A DNA stretch of 64,000 bases from Peromyscus leucopus (GCF_004664715.2 NC_051068.1:55500953-55564952); one strand, 5' to 3'. Positions 1-10,499 are shown, counted from the first letter of the stretch. A program made the numbers and translations. The notes: generated by a model not told the origin, from the letters alone.

Positions 1-289
1 ACCACTACCGCATGTAAGATGCTTGCTCGATCGCCACTCATAATTGCTATATGCTGTTAATTTACAATACTTAGAAAGAGGAAAAATCAACACCCTAGAA
101 ATAGTTCAATCACGGTAATAAAGTGGATTAATGAAAATGTTGTAAGTGGCAATATAGTACTGAGTGGAACATTTTTATTACGCACGAAAGCTAATCATAC
201 ATATAGATGAAATTTTGCAGGAACATATTATGCTCGATATTCAAATTGTGCAGGAATTATGATGTGTCTGGAAGAGAAAGTGAATTATT
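1..289. other. Unassigned AT-rich sequence
   Basis: No repeat, exon or RNA gene was recognised. The short open frame that starts here runs into the adjacent LTR-like repeat and has no domain, so it is not called as a gene. Confidence 0.5.
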
Positions 290-757
290 ATTTGTATGTT
301 CAAGTCTATATAAACCACACAGACGACACTGGAGACATATACAGCATGCGATTATTGGAGCCAGCACCATGCACTCACCACCCAGCAAGAAGTCTGTATA
401 TGACCTAATCGCATCAATAACAGGCAGATCTCTGTGTGTCAAGGATACCAACCAGCATGGAGACACATGCCTTTAATCTCAATACAACCACAGAAGATTC
501 TGGAGGTCTGTATAGATGGGCAGTGATGAGGAGGTCATGTGGTTGGGGTTTACAACCAATGAGAAGGCAGAACAGAAAGTCTATAAAAAGAAAGAGATGA
601 TACAGGAGGAAGTAGCGCTCTGAGGAGGGGAAGGACAGTAGTGGCAGTGAAGGGTAAGGTTTAGTTCTTAGCTACTGCTTTGACCTTCTGAGCTTTTTAA
701 CTCTGCAATTCATCTCTGTGTTTCTTATTTTAAAAAGACGGTTACATCTACAGGAAA
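290..757 (+). mobile_element. mys/MYSERV-like LTR fragment
   Basis: The stretch holds a B1-like head (acacatgcctttaatct, about 464-480), then rodent LTR text including ggaggtcatgtggttggg and ccaatgagaaggcag, a TATA-like tataaaaag near 582, and an end resembling the LTR at 8410-8816 (aaaaagacggttacat). No terminal TG or TSD was found on the left, so that boundary is approximate. It is probably a truncated or solo ERV LTR. The family name is from memory. Confidence 0.55.
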
Positions 758-1130
758 TGAATAGAACTGGAAAAATACATTGAGTGAGTAATCCAGGCTC
801 AGAAAGACAAACACTGCAAGCATGTTCTCTCATCATATGCCAATTGTAGCTTTGAATTTTCACATTTGTGTGTAAAATTTGGAGTGTCTGTAGAGCCATG
901 AAGTCAGAAAGGCCCCAGAGAGAGGGTAAGGAGGGGAAGAGACCTTTAGGAGGGTAAGCAATAGAACATATATGATCAGAATGTAGGGAAGAAAATATAG
1001 AGGGTAAAAAAAGGTTTAAGCCAAGATGGGGGTAGGAGGAAGGCTTAATCCAAACTAAGAAGATATGGAAAAGCTTTTTGGAAACCTATCTACTTCATAA
1101 GCTGTATAAAAAACATAATTAAAAAAATTG
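758..1130. other. Unassigned sequence
   Basis: Purine-rich in parts (about 900-1040). Nothing recognisable as a gene or repeat. Confidence 0.5.
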
Positions 1131-1300
1131 AGGCGTTGGGTGTGGTGGGCCCACACCTTTAACAATGGCACCCAAGAGGCAGAGGCAGGCAGTTCTCTGT
1201 GAGTTTGAGTCAGCTTGATCTATATAGCAAGTTCCAAGCAAGCCAGAGCTACAAAGTGACATCCAAGCCACACCAAATTTAACAAATAAAAATAAGGAAA
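1131..1300 (+). mobile_element. B1 SINE (diverged)
   Basis: A degraded 7SL-derived B1 in plus orientation. It shows the head gtgtggtgggcccacacc, then gaggcagaggcaggcag, tctctgtgagtttgag and an A-rich tail with aaataaaaataaggaaa. Many substitutions mark it as an older copy. Confidence 0.85.
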
Positions 1301-2065
1301 CCTTTTCATGGATGGTATCTGCGTGGTTGGGTAATCCTGTTCCCAGAAGCCACAGGTTATTAAACAAAATTCCCAGTGCCAGAGGGATACCATTTTGTGA
1401 GTTGTTGGTCAGTACAGTCCAGAGGCTCCCAACAGGCCTATTTGCATTGCTTAATGTTGAGTACCCACTAGAAACTGGACAGATTTGATACTCTAGCTCA
1501 ACATAAAAAACACTCTGTTAACCTAGAGATTAAGGACACAAAGAGACACATTAGCAAGTGGTATTAGAGTTAAAAGAGAGACAGAAAAAGAAGAAAAAAA
1601 CAAACTTGTTAGAATTTGTCTGAAAGGATGCAGATACAACAAAAATAAAGAACTGCACAAGTTGGAACTGACTCTACGAAAACGCCCCTACTTCTGACAA
1701 GCGTTGGAGAGTTACTGAAAGGTAACTATCTAAGGAGGCCAAATCGGGAGGCATAGAAGGACTCTATCAAATCTGTAAACACAGCCTGGGTCTATTAGCC
1801 AGTTCTAGCTAGTGGGTGGCATTAAATGTCCATAGGGAGGCGGCGAACGTCATTTTTCTTTCAGTGACAGAGTCATCTCAGATCACTAATTATAAGTACT
1901 TTGGGTGGGGGGATGGGCCGTTAGTTGGGGGTGGGGGGGTTGGGGAGTGGTTGGACCGGGCCATGTAGGCATGCTCCTGGTAAGGGCTGAGCTGGTGTTT
2001 CAGCGCACTCCATTGGGGATCGTTGCGCGCTAAGTTGCCATGCTGTGACACAGTAAAATGAGCCT
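1301..2065. other. Unassigned sequence with G-rich gap edge
   Basis: No repeat recognised. From about 1905 to 1950 the plus strand is strongly G-rich (runs of 4-7 G), and CpGs cluster between 1835 and 2035, including gcgcgc at about 2026-2031. This abuts the assembly gap. Confidence 0.45.
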
Positions 2066-2565
2066 NNNNNNNNNNNNNNNNNNNNNNNNNNNNNNNNNNN
2101 NNNNNNNNNNNNNNNNNNNNNNNNNNNNNNNNNNNNNNNNNNNNNNNNNNNNNNNNNNNNNNNNNNNNNNNNNNNNNNNNNNNNNNNNNNNNNNNNNNNN
2201 NNNNNNNNNNNNNNNNNNNNNNNNNNNNNNNNNNNNNNNNNNNNNNNNNNNNNNNNNNNNNNNNNNNNNNNNNNNNNNNNNNNNNNNNNNNNNNNNNNNN
2301 NNNNNNNNNNNNNNNNNNNNNNNNNNNNNNNNNNNNNNNNNNNNNNNNNNNNNNNNNNNNNNNNNNNNNNNNNNNNNNNNNNNNNNNNNNNNNNNNNNNN
2401 NNNNNNNNNNNNNNNNNNNNNNNNNNNNNNNNNNNNNNNNNNNNNNNNNNNNNNNNNNNNNNNNNNNNNNNNNNNNNNNNNNNNNNNNNNNNNNNNNNNN
2501 NNNNNNNNNNNNNNNNNNNNNNNNNNNNNNNNNNNNNNNNNNNNNNNNNNNNNNNNNNNNNNNNN
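2066..2565. other. Assembly gap, 500 N
   Basis: Exactly 500 consecutive N. The round number suggests a placeholder rather than a measured gap. Open frames spanning it are artefacts. Confidence 0.99.
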
Positions 2566-3384
2566 ATAAAAATTCATAACCTCCAACTTGAAAGAATGGC
2601 TGAGGATAAAAGCATCAGTAAAAAGGATGAAGGGAGAATCTAAACAAACTGTGACATTTAGGGGCTATAAGGAGAATCCACAATTTAACAGTGCATCTCA
2701 GAGAGATAGGATGAAACTTTACATGACACTCACATCCTTAAGGGAAGCAGTAAGAACAGCATTCATAATAAAATATGAAATTGTGTGTATGAGATGTGAA
2801 GACCACGAGAGCTAACCAGCACACTCAAGAAGTTTTGGTAGATGAGGGGGTAGAGAAGAGAACAACAAAAGGCAGATGTGTTAGGGAGCAGAGATAGCTC
2901 CAGAGATTAAAGCAGCAGCAGGAGAGCAGAAGCCAAGAAGGAGAAGAGCTGAACGGCAGCTGAGAGAACTCAGATGATACCGTGAGTGTGCAGAGAGAAC
3001 ACACGTGGCTACAATCCCAAAGCCCCTGAATACAAGCACCATTCCATCCCTGGGGCCATGACTAGGAGAGAAAGGAGTGCCCCACAACTACTGACAGGTA
3101 ATCAGGAAATCACACAGCCATGTAAACTTTCAAAAGGCCATGTCTACTGGTGAATTCCTAGGTGTAACACACAGGCCACACACATCTCAGTGGATTCTCA
3201 AAGCACACAGAAAGGCAATTGCACATCTCCAATCAACACCACAGAATAACCATCTAAACTTCCTTTTCCAATTTCCCATCTTTTTTCATTTTTTGAAACA
3301 TGTTGTTTATATAATTTATTTTTTATACAAAGAACATTTATATTAATTTTCTCATTGCTGTAACTAAATGCCTGGCAGAAACAA
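2566..3384. other. Unassigned sequence
   Basis: Purine-rich at 2820-2960, then A/T-rich. No domain, SINE or LTR recognised. The short frames on both strands have no recognisable domain. Confidence 0.45.
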
Positions 3385-3624
3385 TTTTCTTTAATGTTTT
3401 TAATTTTTCTCTGAGAAATTTATATATGTATATATTATGTTTCAATCAATCACATTCACCCTCACCCTCTCTCTCTGTGACTTCACCTGTATTCCCCCAA
3501 CATTTCCCTCCTAAGTTCATATATATATATATATATATACATACATATATATAATATATATATTGTGTGTGTGAGTGTGCATGTGCATATATGTACCTCA
3601 CTGAGTCCACCATACATGTATGTA

Positions 3625-3684
<60 letters not shown>

Positions 3685-4740
3685 TGTGGGTCCACCCAAT
3701 GGAGCATGGTCAACCTACCAGGAACCACATCTCTAAAGAAAACTGATTCTCTTTCCCTCAGAAGCCATCAACTGTTGGCTCTTTGGCTATGACTAGAGAG
3801 AGGCTCGTGTCTCTCCTAATCCATGCTGGAATATTGACTGGTTTAATCTTTAGGTTGTGGACAGGTATCTATAGCTGCTGTGAGTTCATGAATGCATTAG
3901 TCCTGTGTTGTTTTCAGAAGACAAGGTTTTGCCTCAGTTTTCCCTAAGCCCTGGCTCTTATAATTGTCCCTTCCCTGATGTTTCCTGAGCCTTGGGGGTA
4001 GATACTATTATATAATTGTCCCATTTATGGCTGAGCACTCCACAGAAATTTGTTCTGTGTATTTTTATAAGTTGTGAATCTCTGCACTAAGATACTTCTC
4101 TGGTCAAGACTGAGATTTACCCCAATCTATCAGTATAGAAATGTGCATTTAAAAGGCATTTTGTTGTATTTCCATTTAGCAAATAAAAGCAGGACATACG
4201 AAATATCCAGTCATGGGTTCTTGGCTAGAAACAGTACCAGACATGAGGTTTTTTCCTGTAGAAGACACTTTAAATCTAATCAGAAAGTTGTTGGATACCC
4301 ATAAAACATTCGTGCCATGATTGCACACATAGGCATATCTTGTTAGGCTCATCATTGTTGTCAGACATTGGGTCACATCTGGGTAAGACTATGAATGACT
4401 TTTCCACCAGCAGCTTGCGTAGCACCTTCCACTTCTATGAAATTGACCGAGCAGAGAGGAAGTTTTCTGGTCAGTACGAGTTTAATTCTCTATGTCTATG
4501 ATCAACACATATGGTGCCTTCAACATTAGGGTCTCACTCTCAAGTTCTGTTGGGCAACTAAGATAAATGGCCTGAAATGTTTTGGGAGGCCTTGGGAACC
4601 TCTTCCCACCAACTCAATGAGTAGCCAATATCTGATACTGGACTCTTTTTTAGTAGCACATGCCATATTGAAGAAGCACCACGACCACTACTACCTTATG
4701 TAAAATAACTTCATAGAAACTTCTTGTTGGTACAGGTATT
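3385..4740 (+). mobile_element. Rodent LINE-1 3'UTR copy
   Basis: This matches the remembered rodent (Lx-type) L1 3'UTR in order: a block with ctgtgagttcatgaatgcat, then ctctggctcttataat-like text, gggttcttggctagaaacag (about 4214-4233), aatcagaaagttgttgg, and the segment with gcttgcgtagcaccttc. It is non-coding and interrupted by an AT microsatellite at 3519-3675. Confidence 0.75.
3519..3675. repeat. (TA)n/(TATG) microsatellite
   Basis: Alternating AT runs, broken by tgtgtgtgtgag and tgtatgtat stretches. The tyrosine/isoleucine-rich frames on both strands are products of this repeat. Confidence 0.95.
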
Positions 4741-4744
4741 TAGC

Positions 4745-5425
4745 TTTAAATGTATATTTTTAATTAAAATATAATGACTTCATTTTTTCCATATCATTTC
4801 TCCCTCCAACCCCTCTCATGCATCCCCTCCTTTCTCCCTCTCAAATTTATGACCTCATTTTCTTTAATTGTTATTATTAAATATATGTACAAATGCAAAA
4901 TAGTTATATGAATACAATCTACTGAGTCCATTTAGTGTTTGTTGCTTGTATGTATATGATTTCACAGCTAATCACTTCACATTGGATAACCAATTAGGTG
5001 TCTCATTCCTGGGGATGACTAATTCTCGTTTCTCTTCAGTCTTTAATTTCCTATAGTTCGCTGTCTAGGGGTGGGGCTCTATGAGGTTCACCCTTCAAAA
5101 ATCATGTGGCTATTGGTCTTGTCATTGTTCTGGTCCTGTTTATGGAGCTGTACTGTTGAAGAATCATGAGTGTATCTTCCCTAACATTTCTAGTAAGCAA
5201 AACCTCACCGAAAAGTTCCTAGTCCTCTGGCTCTTACAATGGTTCTACCATATCTTCTTCAATGTTTCTTGAGTCATATATGCAGGATTTGAGTTGTAGT
5301 TGCACCCCAAGATCAGGTGGTCTTTGCATTTTGACCAGTTTGGTGTTTTGTAAATATCTCCATCTTTTGCAAAAAGAAACTTCTTTGATGAGCGATGAGA
5401 CTATCATAAAACAAAAAGTCAAGAA
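4745..5425 (+). mobile_element. Second rodent LINE-1 3'UTR copy
   Basis: It carries the other typical rodent L1 3'UTR text: actgagtccatttagtgttt, attggataaccaattaggtg, aggggtggggctctatgagg, ctctggctcttacaatgg and cttctttgatgagcgatgag. Plus orientation, non-coding. Confidence 0.75.
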
Positions 5426-5850
5426 AACAAGTTCAACTATTTAAAAAGTGGGCTATGGATCTGAATGGAGAGTTCTCAAAAGAAGAAACCAAAAATGGCT
5501 AATAAATATCTCAGAACTGTTCATCATCCTTAGCAAGTAGGGGAATGCAAACAAAAACAACTCTCTATTTCATCTTGTCCCAGCCAGAATGGCTGAAAGA
5601 CCAAGAAAACAGGTGACAATAAATAATGGAGAGTATGTAGGGAAAGGAGAACCTTCATTCACTGTTGGTGGGAGTGCAAACTGATGCAGGCACTCTGGAA
5701 AGCAGGGTAGACAATTCTCAAACACCTAAAATTAAATCTACAATATAATCTAGGGTTTATCACTCCTTTCCATGTAGTCCCATCCTGTTCTGCAGATATA
5801 CTTGTTCAGTCATACTCATTGCTTTTCTATTCACAATAGCTAGGATTTGG
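5426..5850 (+). mobile_element. LINE-1 ORF2 C-terminal remnant
   Basis: The text corresponds to the end of L1 ORF2: a segment with caaatggctaataa-like wording, then gtcccagccagaatggctga, ttcattcactgttggtggga and ttcacaatagctaggatttgg. The frame is broken, so it is a dead fragment. It hosts the B2 insertion immediately downstream. Confidence 0.8.
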
Positions 5851-5864
5851 AAATAACATATTTC

Positions 5865-6041
5865 TTTTTTTTTAAGATTTATTTATTTATTATGTATACA
5901 GCATGTATGTCTGCAGGCCAGAAGAGAGCACCAGATCTCATTACAGATGGTTGTAAGCCAACATGTGTTTGCTGGGAATTGAACTCAGGACCTCTGGAAG
6001 AGCAGTCAGTGCTCTTAACCTCTGAGCCATCTCTCCAGCCC
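5865..6041 (-). mobile_element. B2 SINE with 17-bp TSD
   Basis: Read on minus it begins ggctggagagatggctcag, the B2 head with the tRNA-derived pol III promoter, and ends in an A/T-rich tail (T-rich on plus at 5865-5890). A perfect 17-bp duplication, tggaaataacatatttc, flanks it at 5848-5864 and 6042-6058. It lies inside an L1 ORF2 remnant, so it is younger than that L1. Confidence 0.95.
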
Positions 6042-6101
6042 TGGAAATAACATATTTCAACTGGTGTGTTAGCCAGGATTCTCTAGAGGAATAGAACTAT
6101 C

Positions 6102-6135
<34 letters not shown>

Positions 6136-6290
6136 TATAATATATACATTATATGTATGTGTATAATGTTGTGTATGTTGCAATGTATATATTATATTGT
6201 ATGTAATTGTATGCATATTAAAATTTTATATATTATAAAATATTATATATAATATAATGTGTGTGTATATATATAATATTGTATATATTA
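6102..6290. repeat. (TG)n then AT-rich tract
   Basis: About 13 TG units at 6102-6128, followed by degenerate tatg/tata sequence to about 6290. Confidence 0.9.
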
Positions 6291-6598
6291 TCATATGGGG
6301 TTCATTACAATGGCTTACAGGCTGTGGTCCAACTAGTCCAATAATGGCTGTCTACCAATGGCAAGTCCAAAAATATAGTTGTTATTCAGTCTTCGGGGCT
6401 GGATGTTATTATCAGTATGTGCCAAAATCCCAAAGGAGTTGTCTCTAATGTCAGTAAAGAATGAACTGGCCAGCAGGAGTGAGAACAAGAAGGTTAACAG
6501 TGCAAGCTTCGTTTTTCTGTGTGTTTTAAATAGGCTGCCAGCATAAAGTATGACCCGGATTAAAAGTGGATCTACTTGCCTCAAAAGATGCAGATTAA

Positions 6599-6682
6599 GG
6601 GGTTGGGGATTTAGCTCAGTGGTAGAGCGCTTGCCTAGCAAGCACAGGGCCCTGGGTTCGGTCCTCAGCTCTGAAAAAAAAA
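6599..6682 (+). mobile_element. ID SINE (BC1-like), young
   Basis: A near-consensus ID element: ggggttggggatttagctca, box-A-like tagctcagtggtagagc, box-B-like gggttcggtcctc, and an A tail. It is flanked by a 14-bp duplication with one mismatch (aagatgcagattaa at 6585-6598; aagattcagattaa at 6683-6696). ID elements derive from tRNA-Ala/BC1 RNA and move by L1 machinery. Low divergence suggests recent insertion. Confidence 0.95.
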
Positions 6683-6809
6683 AAGATTCAGATTAAAAGT
6701 GGGTCTTCCCACACCCTCCTATTGCCATGTTTTGCTTTATCATATACCCATAATAGATAGACCTAATGACCAAGGACCAAAATCTCAGAAACCATGAGAA
6801 ACTTCCCAT

Positions 6810-6983
6810 CTGTTTTAATTCCTTTTCTTGCTACAACAAGACACCATTATCCAGGCATAACATAATAGTAGCAGCAGTTGTAGTAATAAATACAAAAACA
6901 AACAAAAAAGAATAGGGCAAACAAAACAGAAAAAAAAGACAAAGAAAAAACATAAGAAACACATATAGCTATAGAGAAACAAA
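6810..6983. other. Unassigned A-rich sequence
   Basis: A-rich segment (aacaaacaaaaaag-type runs) immediately left of the solo LTR and its TSD. No gene seen; the poly-aromatic minus-strand frames reflect the A-richness. Confidence 0.5.
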
Positions 6984-6989
6984 CATTCC

Positions 6990-7360
6990 TGTAGCTGGAG
7001 GGCTTCTCTCCAGGTTCCACCAAGCCCCACAGTCCCACAATCAACATATAAAATAATCACTCAGATGCTTGTATTACTTATAAACTGTATGGCCATGGCA
7101 GGCTTCTTGTTAACTGTTCTTTTATCTTAAATTAACCCATTTTTATAAATCTATACCTTGCCACGTGGCTGGTGGCTTACCGGCATCTTTACATGCTGCT
7201 TATCCTGGCGGTGGCTGGCAGTGTCTCTCTGCCTCTGCCTTCTGCTTCCCAGAATTCTCCTCTCTCCTTGTCCCACCTACTTCCTGCCTGGCCACTGGCC
7301 AATCATTGTTTTATTTATTGACCAATCAGAGCAATTTGACATACAGACCATCCCACAGCA
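6990..7360 (-). mobile_element. Solo ERV LTR with 6-bp TSD
   Basis: The plus strand begins tgtagctggagggc and ends catcccacagca, so both strands start TG and end CA. A perfect 6-bp duplication, cattcc, flanks it (6984-6989; 7361-7366), as expected for class II (ERVK-type) integration. No internal ERV sequence adjoins it. It is related to the LTR at 62057-62446. Sense is taken as minus because that matches remembered family orientation. Confidence 0.85.
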
Positions 7361-7414
7361 CATTCCCATACATAGAAAACCCATAAAACAAAATCTGTAT
7401 GGGAAAGAAAGAGA

Positions 7415-7565
7415 AGGGGGAAGGCAAGGAAGGAAGGAAGAAAAGGAGGGAGGAAGGGAGGAAGGAAGGAAGGAAGGAAGGGAGGGAGGGAGGGAGGGAG
7501 GGAGGGAGGGAGGGAGGGAGGAAGGAAGGAAGGAAGGAAGGAAGGAAGGAGGGAAGAAGGGAGAA
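7415..7565. repeat. (GGAA)n/(GGGA)n purine tract
   Basis: GGAA units, then GGGA units, then GGAA again. The open frames here (Gly/Arg/Glu on plus, Ser/Pro/Leu on minus) are artefacts of the repeat. Confidence 0.97.
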
Positions 7566-7594
7566 AATGCTCTGACAAAGTATTACAAAACAAA

Positions 7595-8126
7595 AAAAAA
7601 TTCTCCAAAAATACTTTTGAGTTCATTTTATTTTATGTTGACCATATAATGCTGGACATGGAGCATACCCTTAACTGTGGTTTATATAACCACTGAGACT
7701 CCTCTGGAAAATACAAAATTTTCCTCTGTGAACTGTTATCAATTGGAGATAGCTTCTGGGCTTGGAGGCTTGGGAACTTGTGTCTACATACCCTCTCAGT
7801 GTAGGGACCCCATCTGGCTTAGATGCTGGCTCTTTGCATGCTGTCACAGTCTCTGTGTGTTTATATGTGCATCAGGCTTGTTGTATTTAGAAGGCCTTGT
7901 TTCCTTAGTGTCTTCTATCTCCTCTGGCTCTCACAATCTTTCCACCTTCCCTTAAGTAGAATTCCTTGAAACCTTATGGGAAGGAAACTGAGTGTTTGAA
8001 GGTCTCTCACGCTCTGCACTGTGTCAAAATTTTGGTTCTCTATTTTTTCCCATCTACTGCAGGAGGAAGCTTCTTTGATGATGGCTGAGCAAGACACTGA
8101 TCTATAATTATAGAAGAATGTCCTTA
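7595..8126 (+). mobile_element. Rodent LINE-1 3'UTR, left half
   Basis: Covers the end of L1 ORF2 and the 3'UTR: ttttatgttgaccatataat, tgttatcaattggagatagc, ggaccccatctggcttag, ctgtcacagtctctgtgtgt, gatggctgagcaagacactg. The element resumes at about 8817 after an ERV insertion. Confidence 0.85.
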
Positions 8127-8409
8127 AAACTCACTAAAGAGGTGTAAAGTGTGTTTGAGAAACATCAAAAGATAGTTTTCAGTGGTAATACAAGTTAGGA
8201 TATAAAGTGAATTAGGTACATTTTGGACTTACCAAAATAAGATAAATAATGGAATATTTTCACTGAATTTGTCAAATGCAAATGGACTAGACATTGTTGA
8301 TGTATTTATTGCCTGTGTATGTTGTATATAGCTATTGTACTTAATGTATATAGTTTTTCTTATATTAGTTATAACCTAATTTTATTATTTAGGACAAAAA
8401 AAGGGGAAA
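8127..8409 (+). mobile_element. ERV 3' internal region (MYSERV-like)
   Basis: Non-coding 3' end of an ERV ending in the purine tract ggacaaaaaaaggggaaa (about 8392-8409). That fits a polypurine tract (plus-strand primer) directly before an LTR start. No gag, pol or env frame is present and no 5' LTR was seen, so the copy is truncated. Confidence 0.7.
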
Positions 8410-8816
8410 TGTGATATACTGTGTACCCAATAAAGCTTGCCTGGGGATCAGAGGACAAAGCCATCCACTATATTAAACATAGAGGTCAGGCAGTGGTGGT
8501 AGCACATGCCTTTAATCTTAGCATTCGGGAGGTAGAGATCCATTCAAGGCCACACTGGAAACAGAGCCAGGTGTGGTGGCACATGCCTTTAACCACAGCA
8601 CTAGGAAGGAAGGAAGAGGGCAGGGCACAGAAAGGTATACAAGGCATGAATAAACAGGAAGTCTCTCTCTTGAGGCTGAGGATTTCAAAGAGGCAAGAAT
8701 GTGGCTGCCTTATTCTGTTGTTTCTCTGATCTTTCAGCTTTCACCCCAATATCTAGCTCCAGGTTTTATTATTATTATTATTATTATTATTAAGACATTT
8801 TAAGATTCATGTTATA
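8410..8816 (+). mobile_element. 3' LTR (mys/MYSERV-like)
   Basis: Starts tgtgatatactgtg directly after the polypurine tract and has aataaagcttgcct shortly inside. It resembles the minus-strand LTR at 46528-46839. Two B1-like heads lie inside it (8484-8560 and 8564-8608), and a TTA microsatellite lies near its end. A 4-base ctta on both sides of the ERV block (8123-8126; 8817-8820) may be the target duplication. Confidence 0.75.
8766..8792. repeat. (TTA)n microsatellite
   Basis: About nine TTA/ATT units inside the 3' part of the LTR. Confidence 0.95.
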
Positions 8817-9335
8817 CTTAGGAGTCAGCTTATTGCTATGTTCATTTAGCAGAACAGTAATGTTTGGTTTTCTCTTAGGTCTACAACTAATATAATCTCA
8901 GCTTCTTGGTCACCTGGGAAGTGTCAGGCACAGGATGTAGTTCATGGAGTGGGCCTTAATTCCAATCAGAGAGTGGCCGGTCACTCCCACAACTTTTGTG
9001 CCATTCTTGCATCAGTGTATCTTTTAGCAGGTCGTGATTGTAGATAACAGGTTTTGTAGTTGGGTTGGTGCTTGTCTTTCTCCTTTGGTAATGTGCAAAG
9101 TACATTCCAGTTCTGTGAAAACTAGTCAGAACTGTTTTCTGTGATAACTAATAGGGCTGAAGGCCCTAGGGGGCATGAGCTTGACTCCTTCATAATCAGT
9201 GAATTATGTAGCAGTTGCCCTCAGCAAAAAGGGCTTATCATCAGTTTTGTGGAGAACAACCAATAGCCTTAGCAATAACCTCATGGTTGAGGGAAAGAAT
9301 ACTCAAAAAAAAAAAAAAATAACCTGAAGATAAAA
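8817..9335 (+). mobile_element. Rodent LINE-1 3'UTR, right half
   Basis: Continues the L1 3'UTR interrupted at 8126: tttagcagaacagtaatgtt, ttccaatcagagagtggcc, gtcactcccacaac, and an A run at 9306-9320. The phase of the text before and after the ERV agrees with one L1 split by a later ERV. Confidence 0.8.
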
Positions 9336-9339
9336 CTAC

Positions 9340-9740
9340 CAACTGCCATAGGATTGAGAAATAGAACTGTTACAGAAAGAGATACCACTCTTATTCACAG
9401 TAGCTAAAGTAGTGAATCACCACTATACATGCCTGCCAACAGAAAAAAATGGATAAAGACAATTTTAAATAGAAACACAAAAAGGGTATTAGTCCTATAG
9501 AAGAATGTAATCCATCGTTTTCAGCAAAATGGAAATAGTAGAATAAATCAGACACAGCAAGACAAGTATTGCATGCTCTTGATACATGGATGCTAAAAAC
9601 GTCACATCAAAGATGGAATTGAAGGTTAATAAAGATTTAAAAGTGGGTGAAAGGGAAAGTAAGTTTGATTGGTACATGTTATATGCCTGTATGGAAGTAT
9701 CAAAGACAACCTGATTAGTATACATAAAAAGTAAGCATTA
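9340..9740 (+). mobile_element. Ancient LINE-1 (L1M-type) ORF2 end
   Basis: Degraded text matching the end of mammalian ORF2 and the start of its 3'UTR: ttcacagtagctaaag, atggataaagacaat, aaatcagacacagcaagaca, gcatgctcttgatacatgg. No intact frame. Confidence 0.65.
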
Positions 9741-9959
9741 ATAAAATTGTGATTCTTTCAGAAGATTTCTTATACATTCCATACATACATACACTGTTAC
9801 TTTAGATAATCTTCAAAATATTTCACCTGAATTTCCAGGCCCTTCATTATTCAATCAAATTCTAATCCAAATAGAGTAGAAGGGACTGTGATGAATGAAC
9901 TGAAGTTATTGATCAACTAACTATAGACACATAGGTGTTAGGACTGTCTAAGAAGGCCA

Positions 9960-10497
9960 GTGTAACCCCATAGCCCTTAATAACAGTCCCACCAACTCTT
10001 AAAAGGAAAAACAGAGAGGAGAAGATGCATCTGAGAAGGACTTTTTTTTTTCAGAGTTGAGGACTGAACCCAGGGCTTGTGCTTGCTAGGCAAGCACTCT
10101 ACCACTGAGCTAAATCCCCAACCCCCATCTGAGAAGGACTTAATCCAGTGTTCATAGCTTGGAGGGGAAGGTCCACAAGCCAAGGAATCAGGAATCATGT
10201 AAGGTTAGAATGGCTTCCTGGCTGACAGCTGGCAGGGAAAGGGGACCTCAGTCTCAGAAACACAGGAACTGAGTTCTGTCATTAACCTGAAGTAATTTGG
10301 AATTGGATTCATCCCTACAGCTTGCAGGCCAAAACCTTGACTTTAGTTTTATGACACCCTGCTGAGAAGCAGCTGAGCCATGCTGTGCCAGACACGGCCC
10401 AGGGAAAGAGATACAGCAAAGAGATGGTGTGTTAAGCTGCTACATTTGTGGAAAATCTGTTACAGTAATGACAGAAATATAGTACAGCTGATACTCC
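9960..10497 (+). mobile_element. Ancient MaLR (MLT1-like) LTR
   Basis: The 3' part is the mammalian MaLR pattern: gtgttaagctgctacatttg, then gaaaatctgttacag and agaaatatagtacag, preceded by tgagccatgctgtgccaga. It is interrupted by an ID element at 10044-10125. Left boundary approximate. Confidence 0.6.
10044..10125 (-). mobile_element. ID SINE with 16-bp TSD
   Basis: On minus it reads gggttggggatttagctcag and includes the ID promoter boxes; the A tail is seen as T's at 10044-10051. A perfect 16-bp duplication, catctgagaaggactt, flanks it (10028-10043; 10126-10141). It splits the MaLR LTR. Confidence 0.95.
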
Positions 10498-10499
10498 AT

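Larger units (their letters stand above)
6066..6800. mobile_element. Unclassified rodent interspersed repeat, split
   Basis: Starts with gttagccaggattctctaga and continues after a microsatellite with ggcttacaggctgtggtcca, ataggctgccagcataaag and gattaaaagtgggtcttcc. This is a common rodent repeat that I cannot name with certainty. It is interrupted by a TG/TA tract and by an ID element. Confidence 0.6.

Noticed and set aside
2058..2579. Long open frames on both strands
   Set aside because: They consist almost entirely of N from the assembly gap.
3446..3792. Tyr/Ile-rich frames on both strands
   Set aside because: Translation of the AT/TATG microsatellite.
6599..6682. Functional tRNA-Ala gene
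   Set aside because: The body is an ID SINE with an A tail and TSD; it lacks a full tRNA fold.
7415..7565. CRISPR-like or coding tandem array
   Set aside because: A simple purine microsatellite in a mammalian genome; no spacers.
7158..7649. 163-residue frame, the longest without N
   Set aside because: It runs from a solo LTR through a GGAA/GGGA tract into an L1 3'UTR; composition is repeat-driven.
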